This document shows positions 45,831-54,208 of a stretch of 64,000 nucleotides of DNA, piece after piece. Origin of the DNA: Bacillus sp. HMF5848. GTDB taxonomy: Bacteria; Bacillota; Bacilli; Bacillales; HMF5848. Within the stretch, counting starts at the first letter, position 1, and each line of letters begins with the position of its first letter. Made by a program: the position numbers and the translations under genes. The stretch covers positions 690,001 through 754,000 of the forward strand of contig NZ_RWIV01000001.1 of NCBI RefSeq assembly GCF_003944835.1, given 5' to 3'. The notes beneath the pieces were generated by a model. That model did no database searches. It had not been told where the DNA came from and worked only from the letters and a program-made list of their open reading frames with translations.

Positions 45831-46808
45831 TTGAAACAAGCAATGTACATGTTTATTTTATTAAGTGGTTTGATATATATGACTGGATGCGCAATTAATA
45901 CCACACAATCAAATCTTCAAGACAAACCGTATACGCCGCCTTCTCCACACACTTTCACATATAATAATCAGGAATTTCAAATTATTCCTATGTATGGTGA
46001 ACTAATGAGCTATGTTCAATATGTGGAAAAGGGAAATTCCCATGATGCTAGTACATATCGCGAATTTGTCCTTGAACCATTTCGAACAGAAGCCTTTGGT
46101 GAAAACGATGGATATGATATTTATACGAGTAATTATCGAGAGTATTTCGATGTACCAATAGATATTTATCAATTAAAGCGAGATATTCTTATTCTAAGTG
46201 AGTATCAAGACATTATTAACAGTGCTATCTCTGAAGCATTAAAACAATCAAGAGACCTGTTACCCGGTGGAGATAAGAAATTTTATATTATTCCTTTTAT
46301 TAGTAACGGATATGCATCGTCCTCAGCAGGTATTACTCTTAATGAGGAAGTGGTTGTTTTACAAATAGGGTCTTCTTTTTTAGATGAGGAGCTAAAAAAC
46401 GTAACAGCACACGAATATCATCATACAATCTTTTTAGAACACCAAGATAAAACCAATCGTAGTCTTCCAACATTAATTGGGAACATTCTATTAGAGGGAA
46501 AGGCAGTGGCTTTTGCTAAAATGATATATCCGGATGTATTGCCAAAGTTAGAGAACATATTATATGATGACGAGAAATTTGTTTGGGAAGAAATAAAAAA
46601 GGATATGAATTCAGCAGACAAGAGCCTATATGAAAAGTTCATATATGGGGATGCTAACATACCTCGCCTTTCAAATTACAAAGTGGGTTACCAAATCATG
46701 AAGTCATACATAGAACATAATCCTGACGTAGACATCTTAGAGTGGACATTAATGCCTGCAGAAGACATACTGGCTGAGAGTAAGTATACTGATAAGTTTA
46801 TAGATTAA
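45831..46808 (+). CDS. Lipoprotein with HExxH metalloprotease motif (DUF2268-like)
   Basis: 325 residues. A signal peptide ends in the lipobox MTGC (Cys near 22). The mature protein carries AHEYHHTIFLEH (HExxH near 200) in a context like DUF2268 putative zinc proteases, with a downstream GKAVAFAKM segment containing possible third-ligand residues. Expected to be lipid-anchored outside the membrane and to bind zinc. TTG start after AGGAGGGG. No neighbour of related function. Confidence 0.75.
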   Translation: MKQAMYMFILLSGLIYMTGCAINTTQSNLQDKPYTPPSPHTFTYNNQEFQIIPMYGELMSYVQYVEKGNSHDASTYREFVLEPFRTEAFGENDGYDIYTSNYREYFDVPIDIYQLKRDILILSEYQDIINSAISEALKQSRDLLPGGDKKFYIIPFISNGYASSSAGITLNEEVVVLQIGSSFLDEELKNVTAHEYHHTIFLEHQDKTNRSLPTLIGNILLEGKAVAFAKMIYPDVLPKLENILYDDEKFVWEEIKKDMNSADKSLYEKFIYGDANIPRLSNYKVGYQIMKSYIEHNPDVDILEWTLMPAEDILAESKYTDKFID

Positions 46809-46986
46809 GACAACATCTTTTTTAGCATAAGAATGGAATAGTTCTATTTGTGATATTAGGAAATTTGAAAGGTTGTAACAGTATAGTTTTGTTGCGAGAG
46901 ATTTTAAAAAGGGGGGCAACAATACAGTTGATACAAGATTTCTGTTATTACCGAGATAGTGTGGATGTTCGCATTCGTGTTTACAC

Positions 46987-47018
46987 AAAAAAGCACAGCT
47001 GTTATCATGCTGTGCTTT
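46987..47018 (-). terminator. Terminator of the zinc-ribbon membrane gene
   Basis: AAAGCACAGC / GCTGTGCTTT stem with a nine-base loop, followed by T residues on the minus strand. Confidence 0.8.
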
Positions 47019-47449
47019 TAAATATCTTTTCCGCACTTAGGACAAAAGTCAAAGTCGTCACTTACTTTTGTACCGCAAAATGGGCAAAAGTCTCCTTCAA
47101 ATTTGCGTACCGAACTTGATGAAGAAGATTTACTTTGTTGTGAAGATGCCGTTTTTGTATCCCCAAAATATTTGTTCAATGGATCTGGTTCCTCATCTTG
47201 ATCCGTAATATCTAACAAGGACATGCGATTTTTACCGGTAGCATTTTTGTAGTGATATATTACATTCATCACACCAATGCCGATGAACAAAAGACCAAAC
47301 AGAGGGAATATAATCCCAATCATAGGGAACGGTGCATTTCGAGTTATGGTAAAAGCCATAATAGTCCAGAAAATCCCGAATACAACGGCGACTACGCCAC
47401 CAGCTGCACTCATAGCAGAGGGGCCACGACCAGGTTTTATGCTTTTCAT
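47018..47449 (-). CDS. Membrane protein with C-terminal zinc ribbon
   Basis: 143 residues: two membrane helices (GGVVAVVFGIFWTIMAF and MIGIIFPLFGLLFIGIGV), a serine-rich linker (SSQQSKSSSSSSVRK) and a C-terminal zinc ribbon CPFCGTKV...CPKCG. This layout occurs in Bacillaceae proteins of unknown role. ATG start after GAAGGAGT. Monocistronic. Confidence 0.7.
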   Translation of the reverse strand: MKSIKPGRGPSAMSAAGGVVAVVFGIFWTIMAFTITRNAPFPMIGIIFPLFGLLFIGIGVMNVIYHYKNATGKNRMSLLDITDQDEEPDPLNKYFGDTKTASSQQSKSSSSSSVRKFEGDFCPFCGTKVSDDFDFCPKCGKDI

Positions 47450-47555
47450 TATGTGTTCACTCCTTCAAAATAACCTTATTTCATTGTACCATATTATTAT
47501 TATCTGAATATACAAAACTATGATACTATACTAATTATGAAAGGGGAGATTAGAT

Positions 47556-48473
47556 ATGGCAGAACTACTTATCGTGCTTAATAAAGATGAAGATACGGTA
47601 TCTATTATTGATGCAGAAACAAAAGAGACAATTAAAACGATACAAACGGACTATAATCCACATGAGGTTGTGGTAAGTCATGATGGACGTAAAACGTATG
47701 TTACATGTTCACTAGGAAACAAGTTGAATATTATAGATAATGAAACATTTGAGATTGTAAAAACGTTAGAGCACCCTGATTTCAATTTTCCCCATGGTCT
47801 TGGATTAACGAATGATGGGAAAAAGCTGTATCTTGCATCAACATATAGTGAAAAAGTATTTGTTATAGATACGGAAACAGATGAAATCACCAATGTTTTT
47901 CCAACGTATCAAACATATTCGCATATGATTTCCTTTTCTCCAGATGGCAAAACGGTTTATGTACCAAACATCGGATCAGATAATATTACAGTTGTCGATG
48001 TGGAAACAGAGAAAGTTGTGAATCATTTCCCTGTAGGCAAAGGTCCAGAAGGGGTCGCTGTCCATCCAAATGGTAAAGAGTTGTATGTAGCAAACCAAGA
48101 TGATAACACCCTTTACGTAATGGACGTTGAATCACTTGAAATTTTACATAAAAGAAGAATAGGGGCATGTCCTGTTCGTCTCGTGTTTTCACCAAATGGA
48201 AAATACGCTCTAATCCCTAACCGGGAATCTGGTGATTTAAGTATTATAGATACGGCACAACAACTAAAACATACTGTTCGCCCTTGGGAAATCAAGCGTA
48301 TTCGTGTTGGCGTCTGGCCTGGTGGTGTCGTATTCAATTCAGATGGCTCCAAAGCGTATGTGGCGAATAATAAAACAAACAACATATCAGTCATTGATAT
48401 GAATACGTTAGAAGAAGTCGATACAATTCAAACGGGGATTCATCCGGATGGAATTGCCTATCTTGTGAAATAA
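47556..48473 (+). CDS. YVTN-family beta-propeller protein
   Basis: 305 residues in seven blades with the repeat (T/V)(V)SVIDAETKETIKTIQ...PHEVVVSHDGRKTYV: a YVTN/NHL-type propeller from first to last residue. There is no signal peptide, so this copy is likely cytoplasmic. Such proteins act as scaffolds or, in some families, lactonases; no catalytic residues can be named. ATG after AAAGGGGAG. Ends just before the ABC-F leader promoter. Confidence 0.75.
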   Translation: MAELLIVLNKDEDTVSIIDAETKETIKTIQTDYNPHEVVVSHDGRKTYVTCSLGNKLNIIDNETFEIVKTLEHPDFNFPHGLGLTNDGKKLYLASTYSEKVFVIDTETDEITNVFPTYQTYSHMISFSPDGKTVYVPNIGSDNITVVDVETEKVVNHFPVGKGPEGVAVHPNGKELYVANQDDNTLYVMDVESLEILHKRRIGACPVRLVFSPNGKYALIPNRESGDLSIIDTAQQLKHTVRPWEIKRIRVGVWPGGVVFNSDGSKAYVANNKTNNISVIDMNTLEEVDTIQTGIHPDGIAYLVK

Positions 48474-48475
48474 TA

Positions 48476-48504
48476 TTGACGAACGACAGGGAAACATTTA
48501 CAAT
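48476..48504 (+). promoter_or_regulatory. Promoter of the ABC-F leader
   Basis: TTGACG (48476-48481) and TACAAT (48499-48504), 17-base spacer, beginning right after the propeller stop codon. Predicted start near 48511, so the leader is about 295 bases. Confidence 0.7.
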
Positions 48505-48541
48505 AATAATGTAAAAATTTATGAAAATGTGAGGTAAGCAG

Positions 48542-48553
48542 ATGAAGTACTAA
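48542..48553 (+). CDS. Three-residue leader peptide MKY
   Basis: ATG AAG TAC TAA, seven bases after GAGGT. The Tyr and stop codons form part of the first leader stem, so a ribosome stalled there would disrupt it. Confidence 0.45.
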   Translation: MKY

Positions 48554-48737
48554 TCCGTTTCTAACAAAGAATGCAAATTTTAAAATTGCTTTCACTAGAG
48601 ATGGGATTAGTCTGCACTTTTTTAAACCTCCAAATATAAAGCAGTATGGCATGGGTGTGCCCGAACAGTTAGGGCAGTATTATGCATTCATAGAGCTGTA
48701 TTTGGCATATTTTTCTTTGGTCGCAGCTATAAAACCC

Positions 48738-48770
48738 ACTCTCTAGTATATTTTACTAGGGAGTTTTTTC
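48738..48770 (+). terminator. Leader terminator of the ABC-F gene
   Basis: ACTCTCTAGTA / TACTAGGGAGT, eleven pairs with one G-T, five-base loop, T6 tail; 35 bases before the ABC-F start. Confidence 0.85.
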
Positions 48771-48804
48771 GTGCCCTAGTAGTAAACACAGGGGTGAAAA
48801 TAAT

Positions 48805-50478
48805 ATGTTATTGTATCGTTTAAGAAATATATCTAAAAATTTCATTGATAAAAAGGTATTACAAGGCGTTGATTTTGATGTATATCATAATGACAAATTA
48901 GCAATTGTTGGCGATAACGGTTCTGGGAAAACAACCTTGATTAAACTTCTTATTGCGCAATGTCAGCCAGATAGTGGAGAAGTGATCTGTTATAAGCCTA
49001 ATATAAAATTGGAGTATTTGACGCAACAGGAGTCATATGAAGAAAAAGTAGCTGAGTATTCCGTTGAACTGGCACCGCTAACGAAACAACTTGGACTTCG
49101 TATGGAAGAGGGACCGCTTAGCTGTGGAGAGAAAATGAAACTCGCTCTTGCGGATATTTGGGCAAGTAATGCTGATGTAGTCATCCTTGATGAACCAACC
49201 AATCATTTGGATTTTCAAGGAACAGCATGGTTAATAGACCAGATAAAAAAATATAAAGGCACTGTCATCATTATTTCGCATGATAGATACTTCCTTGATC
49301 AAACAGTTTCAAAAACCTTTGAGCTAGAACATGGAAAGCTAACACAATATAACGGTAACTATAGCTTATATAAATCTGAAAAAGCCCGTTTACAAGCTAT
49401 TCAATTACACCAATATGAAAGTCAGCAAAAACGTGTAAAGGAAATTGAAGGGAAAATTGAACAACTAAAAAGTTGGTCCCAAAAGGCTCATAATCAAGCG
49501 GGTAAATCTGACACGAAGATGATGGGGCTGCGAGAGCATGAACGTAAAAAAGCGAAAAAGCGTGATCAACAAATTAAATCTAATATTAAGAGACTTGAAA
49601 AGGAATTAGAAGTCGCTGAGGTACTGAAACCAAAAGAAGAATCAATTGTACAATTCTCTTTTCAATCGAAACGTGTAAGAGGGAAACGAATTATAGAGGC
49701 TAAAAATATTGGCAAGAAATTTAATAGTCATGAGTTATTTTCTAACAGTAATTTTTATATTACGTATGGAGAAAAAGTAGGATTAGTGGGGGCGAATGGT
49801 ACAGGAAAATCGACTATGTTAAAGGTAATATTACAGAAGGAATCATTATCACATGGAGAGCTTTGGGTAAGCCAGTCCCTAAAAATAGGATACTTATCTC
49901 AAGATGATTTTAATGCGTCAGAACGATCTATGATAGAAGAGCTTAATCTCGTGCATCGTAATGATCTACAGCAAGCACGTACATTGCTTGTGAATATTGG
50001 CTTACCACGACATATGCACCATCAATCAATGCAGACATTAAGCTTTGGTGAGTATATGCGTGTTCGTCTTGTAAAGATGATCATGGAGCAGTATGACGTG
50101 ATTATACTCGATGAACCAACCAATCATTTAGATATGAAAAGTCGAGAGATGCTCGAAGAAACACTACAATCATACGACGGGACGCTTCTGATTGTATCTC
50201 ATGATCTGTACTTCCTAAATAAGCTGTGCCAAACCACCTTGATAATTGAAAATGGCAAGATAAATCGCTATGAAATGAACTATGAACAATATCTGCAGAA
50301 GAAAAATAACAGTGAAAATTCAGAAGAGAGAGATCGGGAAGAAGAGCTTATGCGTATTCAAAATCGTCTTAATTCAGTGGTAAGTCAACTATCATTTTTA
50401 AAACCAGGTGATGAAGAGTATTTAAAGCTTGACGAGGAGTTTCATCAATTAACAAAACAAAAGCGTGTTTTACAGTAA
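48805..50478 (+). CDS. ABC-F ribosomal protection protein, VmlR-like
   Basis: 557 residues: two ABC domains without membrane segments. NBD1 has GDNGSGKTT, LSCGEKMKL and ILDEPTNHLD; NBD2 has GANGTGKST, LSFGEYMRV and ILDEPTNHLD. The long linker (KEIEGKIEQLKSWSQKAHNQ, then GLREHERKKAKKRDQQIKSN) and the C-terminal extension (VVSQLSFLKPGDEEYLKLDE) closely resemble B. subtilis VmlR, which displaces lincosamides, streptogramin A and pleuromutilins from the ribosome. Resistance range here is not proven; Vga/Lsa relatives differ mainly in the linker tip. ATG after AGGGGTG. Expression passes through an attenuator leader. Confidence 0.88.
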   Translation: MLLYRLRNISKNFIDKKVLQGVDFDVYHNDKLAIVGDNGSGKTTLIKLLIAQCQPDSGEVICYKPNIKLEYLTQQESYEEKVAEYSVELAPLTKQLGLRMEEGPLSCGEKMKLALADIWASNADVVILDEPTNHLDFQGTAWLIDQIKKYKGTVIIISHDRYFLDQTVSKTFELEHGKLTQYNGNYSLYKSEKARLQAIQLHQYESQQKRVKEIEGKIEQLKSWSQKAHNQAGKSDTKMMGLREHERKKAKKRDQQIKSNIKRLEKELEVAEVLKPKEESIVQFSFQSKRVRGKRIIEAKNIGKKFNSHELFSNSNFYITYGEKVGLVGANGTGKSTMLKVILQKESLSHGELWVSQSLKIGYLSQDDFNASERSMIEELNLVHRNDLQQARTLLVNIGLPRHMHHQSMQTLSFGEYMRVRLVKMIMEQYDVIILDEPTNHLDMKSREMLEETLQSYDGTLLIVSHDLYFLNKLCQTTLIIENGKINRYEMNYEQYLQKKNNSENSEERDREEELMRIQNRLNSVVSQLSFLKPGDEEYLKLDEEFHQLTKQKRVLQ

Positions 50479-50578
50479 AAACTTAAATGCATGAAAGTAA
50501 CTTTTCATACACTTTTAATACTAAACAGACAGGCATGTGAATAGAATATTAAAAAAAGTCTCAAAATTTTGGATTATA

Positions 50579-50608
50579 TTGACTTTACTTTTATGGGAAA
50601 TTTATACT
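50579..50608 (+). promoter_or_regulatory. Promoter upstream of the esterase gene
   Basis: TTGACT near 50579 and TATACT 18 bases further, giving a start about 145 bases before the esterase ATG. Confidence 0.5.
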
Positions 50609-50642
50609 AAAAACAAGTTAATAGTTGTGAATTGAGAATTCG

Positions 50643-50690
50643 AGACTCACATATATACGCTTTTATATAGGCGAAGTATGTGGGTCTTTT
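50643..50690 (+). terminator. Hairpin/terminator in the esterase leader
   Basis: AGACTCACATA pairs with TATGTGGGTCT, with inner CGC/GCG pairs, and TTTTATAT follows. It lies between a predicted promoter and the gene, so it may attenuate as well as terminate readthrough from the ABC-F gene. Confidence 0.6.
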
Positions 50691-50761
50691 ATATTATAGG
50701 AGGTGTATTTTTGTAAGCGTATTCAAACTTACTATCTAATAGAAAAGAGGAGGACGAACGA

Positions 50762-52675
50762 ATGAAGAAAAGTTTTTTTTCCAGTCGATGGGCAGTTGTC
50801 TTATCATTAGTTATTGTCTTAATAGGTAGTATGGTCGCGCACAATGTTCAAACAGACTTTGGCAATGTAACAGTAAAAGATTTAAGATTTGCAGGAAATA
50901 ATGGAAATGTGTTGAGTGCTAAATTATTTACACCAGCAAGTATGAATCCCGAAGAGAAGCTTCCTGCTATTCTAACTATGCATGGTTACATTAATTCGAG
51001 AGAAGTACAAGATGCATTCAATATTGAATTTGCAAGACGTGGCTATGTAGTGTTAGCTATGGATATGCAAGGTCATGGATACTCAGAGCAAGAGCCGATA
51101 GAAGCCGCATCACGTGGTGCGGTTGCAGGTTTAGATTATTTACGAGAGTTAGGGTTTGTTGATCAAGAGAGAATCGCTGTGGAAGGGCACTCCATGGGTG
51201 GCTGGTCCACGTTAGCTGCTTCAAATGCATTCCCAGAATGGATTCACACGGTTATCCAAGTTGGTTCATCAACAGAGACATATGGCGCTGGAGAGGTAAC
51301 AGCTAATTCAGAGTTTAATTATGCCATCGTGTTTGGTAAGTATGATGAATTTGCTAAGCTAATGTGGGAGGTTCCTCAAGCGAAGCAGATTGTGGATACA
51401 GATAAAATTAAGAAGGTTTTTGGTACAGAATCAACGGTTGTTCCTCAGCAATTATATGGATCATTTGAAGATCAATCGGCACGTATGTTATATATTCCAA
51501 CAGAAACACATCCATCTAATCACTGGTCTACTGAATCTACCACATATGTCATGGACTTTATGCAACAGGCGATGCCAGCACCGAATCCAATTGATCCTTC
51601 AAATCAAACATGGATGATTAAGGAATTTGCTACCTTGGCTGCGATGATTGGTTCATTAATGTTCTTATTATCTTTTGGTGCGAACTTATTACGCACAAAT
51701 TATTTCTCAGCGTTAGTTAGACCAATTCCTGAATACAAAGGATATAAATCTAAAGGACCTTGGGCTATCGCGGCTGTAATAGCTGCAGCGATTCCGGCGT
51801 TAACATATTTTCCATTTCAAGCATGGGGGACGGCTTGGTTTCCTGTAAGTAGTTTTTGGCCGCAATCCCTCACGAATGGTTTCGTAGTATGGGTACTTTT
51901 TAATGCTATAATCGCGGCTGTGTTATTTGCAGTGTGGCATTTTGTAAGCAATAAAAAACAAGGTGCAACAGCTTATAATTATGGATTATCATTTTCAGAT
52001 AAAGGTTTATCACTTGATTTTAATAAAATGATAAAAGCAGCACTACTTGGTATATATACTGTGGGCGCACTGTTTGTTTTAACATTATTAGCAGATGCGA
52101 TGTTCTTAATAGATTTTCGTATTTGGGTTATGGCCTTTAAACCACTCGACTGGCCACATTTTGTTATTATGTTAAGCTACTTATTACCGTTTTTAGTATT
52201 CTTCTTAGCTAATGGAGCATTATTACATGGTCAGTTACGTTTAAAAGAAGGCAAGTCTGAGCGACAAACAGCATGGACATGGTTTTTAGCTAATGTTGCG
52301 ATCAATACGCTTGGAATTATCGTGTTAATAGCTATACAATACGCTCCGTTATTTTTAACCGAAGAAATGGATGTAACGAAGTCTTTATTAAGTATAGTTG
52401 CTTTCCAATTTGTATTTATCAATTTCTTAGTTGCTATGATCTCGACCTTCTTCTATAGAAGAACAGGAACAATTTATGTTGGGGCAATTGTAAATGCACT
52501 TCTTGTTACGTGGTACATTGTTGCAGGGCAAGCAGTTCAATATGCGGGGCAACCAGCTTCAACGGCTAGTGCCGTAGCAGTATATATTGCATGCGGTGTT
52601 GTGTTGTTATTACCACTTGTACTTACAGGAAAAGGAAAAGTTACTTCCAAAAAAGGCGCTACGGTTAAAGGATAA
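50762..52675 (+). CDS. Alpha/beta hydrolase fused to a multi-spanning membrane domain
   Basis: 637 residues. After an N-terminal signal anchor (AVVLSLVIVLIGSMVA) comes an alpha/beta-hydrolase domain (~50-270) with LTMHGYINSR, MDMQGHGYSE and the nucleophile elbow GHSMGGW; a late histidine in SNHWST could complete the triad. Residues ~285-625 form about nine membrane helices. The hydrolase should face outside. Substrate unknown: lipid or peptide esters are possible. ATG after GAGGAGG. The upstream leader holds a promoter, a hairpin and a start-stop codon pair (TTG TAA after AGGAGG). Confidence 0.75.
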   Translation: MKKSFFSSRWAVVLSLVIVLIGSMVAHNVQTDFGNVTVKDLRFAGNNGNVLSAKLFTPASMNPEEKLPAILTMHGYINSREVQDAFNIEFARRGYVVLAMDMQGHGYSEQEPIEAASRGAVAGLDYLRELGFVDQERIAVEGHSMGGWSTLAASNAFPEWIHTVIQVGSSTETYGAGEVTANSEFNYAIVFGKYDEFAKLMWEVPQAKQIVDTDKIKKVFGTESTVVPQQLYGSFEDQSARMLYIPTETHPSNHWSTESTTYVMDFMQQAMPAPNPIDPSNQTWMIKEFATLAAMIGSLMFLLSFGANLLRTNYFSALVRPIPEYKGYKSKGPWAIAAVIAAAIPALTYFPFQAWGTAWFPVSSFWPQSLTNGFVVWVLFNAIIAAVLFAVWHFVSNKKQGATAYNYGLSFSDKGLSLDFNKMIKAALLGIYTVGALFVLTLLADAMFLIDFRIWVMAFKPLDWPHFVIMLSYLLPFLVFFLANGALLHGQLRLKEGKSERQTAWTWFLANVAINTLGIIVLIAIQYAPLFLTEEMDVTKSLLSIVAFQFVFINFLVAMISTFFYRRTGTIYVGAIVNALLVTWYIVAGQAVQYAGQPASTASAVAVYIACGVVLLLPLVLTGKGKVTSKKGATVKG

Positions 52676-52707
52676 TGTACTTGTAAAGTTTATCTCAAAA
52701 AATAATT

Positions 52708-52738
52708 TAAGACCGGATGTCATTGGCATCCGGTTTTA
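52708..52738 (+). terminator. Terminator after the membrane hydrolase
   Basis: ACCGGATG / CATCCGGT stem with a six-base loop and a TTTTAG tail. Confidence 0.8.
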
Positions 52739-52791
52739 GTATGAAAGCGATTCAACATAGTTATCGTATTGTTTATCATGCATTTGTAAAA

Positions 52792-53439
52792 TCAGTTCAC
52801 TTTTGCTTGTAGAGTCTCAACAAACTCTTGCACTTTTTCAAGTGAGGTCACATGCATGTTACAAGCCATACTATCTTGGCAAATGTAATTTCCTCGTGAC
52901 GTATACGTATCTAGAATTTGGCCTTTTGTTTCTACGGAAAATAAGCCAACGGGTGTATGTTTATTACAAATCGTACAAATACTCTTTTGGATAGCAGGTG
53001 TAAAAATTCCATGTAGGCCAACTAATTTATCATTATAATGAGCTATCAAATATCTTTTAAATGTTCCTTTATCGTCCCATGCTAAGTAAGATATTTCTTT
53101 AAGGTCATAGACACCAAGTGACGGCATCTTTAATTTTTTTACTTTAGGAAATAGTTTTTGGAGTGTTTTTTCCGATATACTTTGGAATGGTATGACAAAT
53201 GGTTTTAACTCTCCTAAATATACTTCGGCATCTTCTTTTGCTTTAACATGAACAATATTATTTAGTAAATCTCTTTGTTCTGCGCTTAATTCCGGAAATA
53301 GCTGTATTGCTCTTTCTAAAGCCATTGCCTTAACTGCTTGTAAGACAGCTTTATCATTCGCAGATGAGTGCGCATTAATTAAGTTTTGTGTTTGTTGTTT
53401 AATAAAATGAAACTGGTCACTTCTCATAAATGCTTCCAT
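52792..53439 (-). CDS. FusB/FusC-family EF-G-binding protein
   Basis: 215 residues. The C-terminal treble-clef zinc finger of FusB/FusC proteins is visible: CTICNKHTPVGLF and, later, YICQDSMACNMHV, with the following helix SLEKVQEFVETL; the N-terminal half is an alpha-helical bundle. FusB-type proteins bind EF-G, release it from the ribosome when it is stuck, and confer fusidic acid resistance in staphylococci; Bacillus and Listeria carry chromosomal homologs. Zinc ligands (Cys, Cys, Cys, His/Cys) look intact. ATG after AGGAGGG. Monocistronic. Resistance level cannot be judged from sequence. Confidence 0.82.
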   Translation of the reverse strand: MEAFMRSDQFHFIKQQTQNLINAHSSANDKAVLQAVKAMALERAIQLFPELSAEQRDLLNNIVHVKAKEDAEVYLGELKPFVIPFQSISEKTLQKLFPKVKKLKMPSLGVYDLKEISYLAWDDKGTFKRYLIAHYNDKLVGLHGIFTPAIQKSICTICNKHTPVGLFSVETKGQILDTYTSRGNYICQDSMACNMHVTSLEKVQEFVETLQAKVN

Positions 53440-53517
53440 ATTAATCCCTCCTTCTATACTATAATCAATTTACGCCCCTTAAAAATGTAATAAATGATTA
53501 TAAAACATTTTTTACAT

Positions 53518-53548
53518 AAAAAAGCACTGATCATTCATCAGTGCTTGC
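53518..53548 (-). terminator. Terminator of the CD3324-family gene
   Basis: AAGCACTGAT / ATCAGTGCTT stem with a four-base loop, followed by T6 on the minus strand. Confidence 0.85.
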
Positions 53549-53550
53549 TA

Positions 53551-53814
53551 TTATTTAGAATATACAATTTTTCTAATCGTATCTATGGAGAGAAAGTATT
53601 GACTAGCTAAATTCTCCATAGAAGTGCCTTCTCTATAAGCGCTCTTTATAGCAGCATTACGTTCATCAAGTTGTTTTCTTCCACCGGATCGACTGCCCCA
53701 TTTATTATAGGCTGTTTTAGGTTTCGGCACATAAAGTGCCTCACCTTGCACGTATTTCTGAATTTCTGCAATTAAAGATTCCGGTAATACAGCTGTTGCA
53801 TTCGTATATTTCAT
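53551..53814 (-). CDS. CD3324-family helix-turn-helix protein
   Basis: 87 residues: MKYTNATAVLPESLIAEIQKY at the start (abridged), YVQGEALYVPKP, a GSRSGGRKQLDERN linker and a C-terminal HTH (NLASQYFLSIDTIRKIVY). This is the CD3324 family of small Firmicutes proteins, probably DNA-binding. ATG 53814 follows AAGGAG at 8 bases; an earlier in-frame ATG at 53904 would add a hydrophobic stretch atypical for the family. Upstream lies a small ORF with a very strong ribosome site and a large inverted repeat. Confidence 0.75.
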   Translation of the reverse strand: MKYTNATAVLPESLIAEIQKYVQGEALYVPKPKTAYNKWGSRSGGRKQLDERNAAIKSAYREGTSMENLASQYFLSIDTIRKIVYSK

Positions 53815-53854
53815 GTTGGCCAGCTCCTTATTTATTATTTGTATACAAATAAGG

Positions 53855-53931
53855 GCAAAGCCTAATATGGCGATATTTAATAAATGAAGTTTAACCCCAT
53901 GCAAAGTATCGCCTACATACTAGGCTTTGCA
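53855..53931 (-). repeat. Inverted repeat between small ORF and CD3324 gene
   Basis: GCAAAGCCTA..GCGATA and TATCGC..TAGGCTTTGC form arms about 20 bases long separated by ~30 bases; a smaller CATGCAAAG/CTTTGCATG pair overlaps the right arm, so two mutually exclusive folds exist. Confidence 0.6.
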
Positions 53932-53975
53932 TGAGTTGATACTGAATGCGGCATATTTGAAAAAACATCTGCCAT
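53913..53975 (-). CDS. 20-residue ORF upstream of the CD3324-family gene
   Basis: Begins MADVFSNMPH and ends HAKPSM. The ribosome site AGGAGGTGATACG is the strongest possible for Bacillus. Its last codons and stop (AAGCCTAGTATGTAG) lie in one arm of the inverted repeat that spans to the next gene. It could be a regulatory leader peptide or a free-standing small protein. Confidence 0.5.
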   Translation of the reverse strand: MADVFSNMPHSVSTHAKPSM

Positions 53976-54070
53976 CGTATCACCTCCTCGTGGACTATAT
54001 ATTGTCATTATATCTTGTATGAAGGAAAAAATATACAGCTTCATCAATTGACGGCTATTATAAAAAAAAT

Positions 54071-54200
54071 AGGGGCTGTCCAATAAGGGCTAGCTCCTAC
54101 TCACTGCGGCAGTATGGAAACAATGACGATTTCGTCTATTATCTTATCCATTTCATAGTTTAGTTGCCGGGAAAATTACTTTTTGGGCAGCTCTATCCTG
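54071..54200. repeat. Inverted-repeat intergenic element
   Basis: AGGGGCTGTCC at 54071 is partly complementary to TTTTGGGCAGCTCT near 54180. No ORF inside. It resembles the GGGGCTGTCC-type Bacillus elements with terminator activity and stands downstream of the kinase gene. Confidence 0.45.
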
Positions 54201-54208
54201 AGGAACGA

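Larger units (their letters stand above)
48511..48804 (+). promoter_or_regulatory. Attenuator leader of the ABC-F gene
   Basis: Contains a three-codon uORF (48542), a long stem ACTAATCC (48549-48556) / GGATTAGT (48604-48611) whose 5' arm overlaps the uORF stop and is followed nearby by T6, a TGCCC/GGGCA hairpin (48658-48676), and a strong terminator at 48738-48770. CCCTAGTA (48774-48781) can pair with TACTAGGG of the terminator 3' arm. The layout matches leaders of antibiotic-inducible ABC-F genes such as vmlR (family knowledge). Confidence 0.65.
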
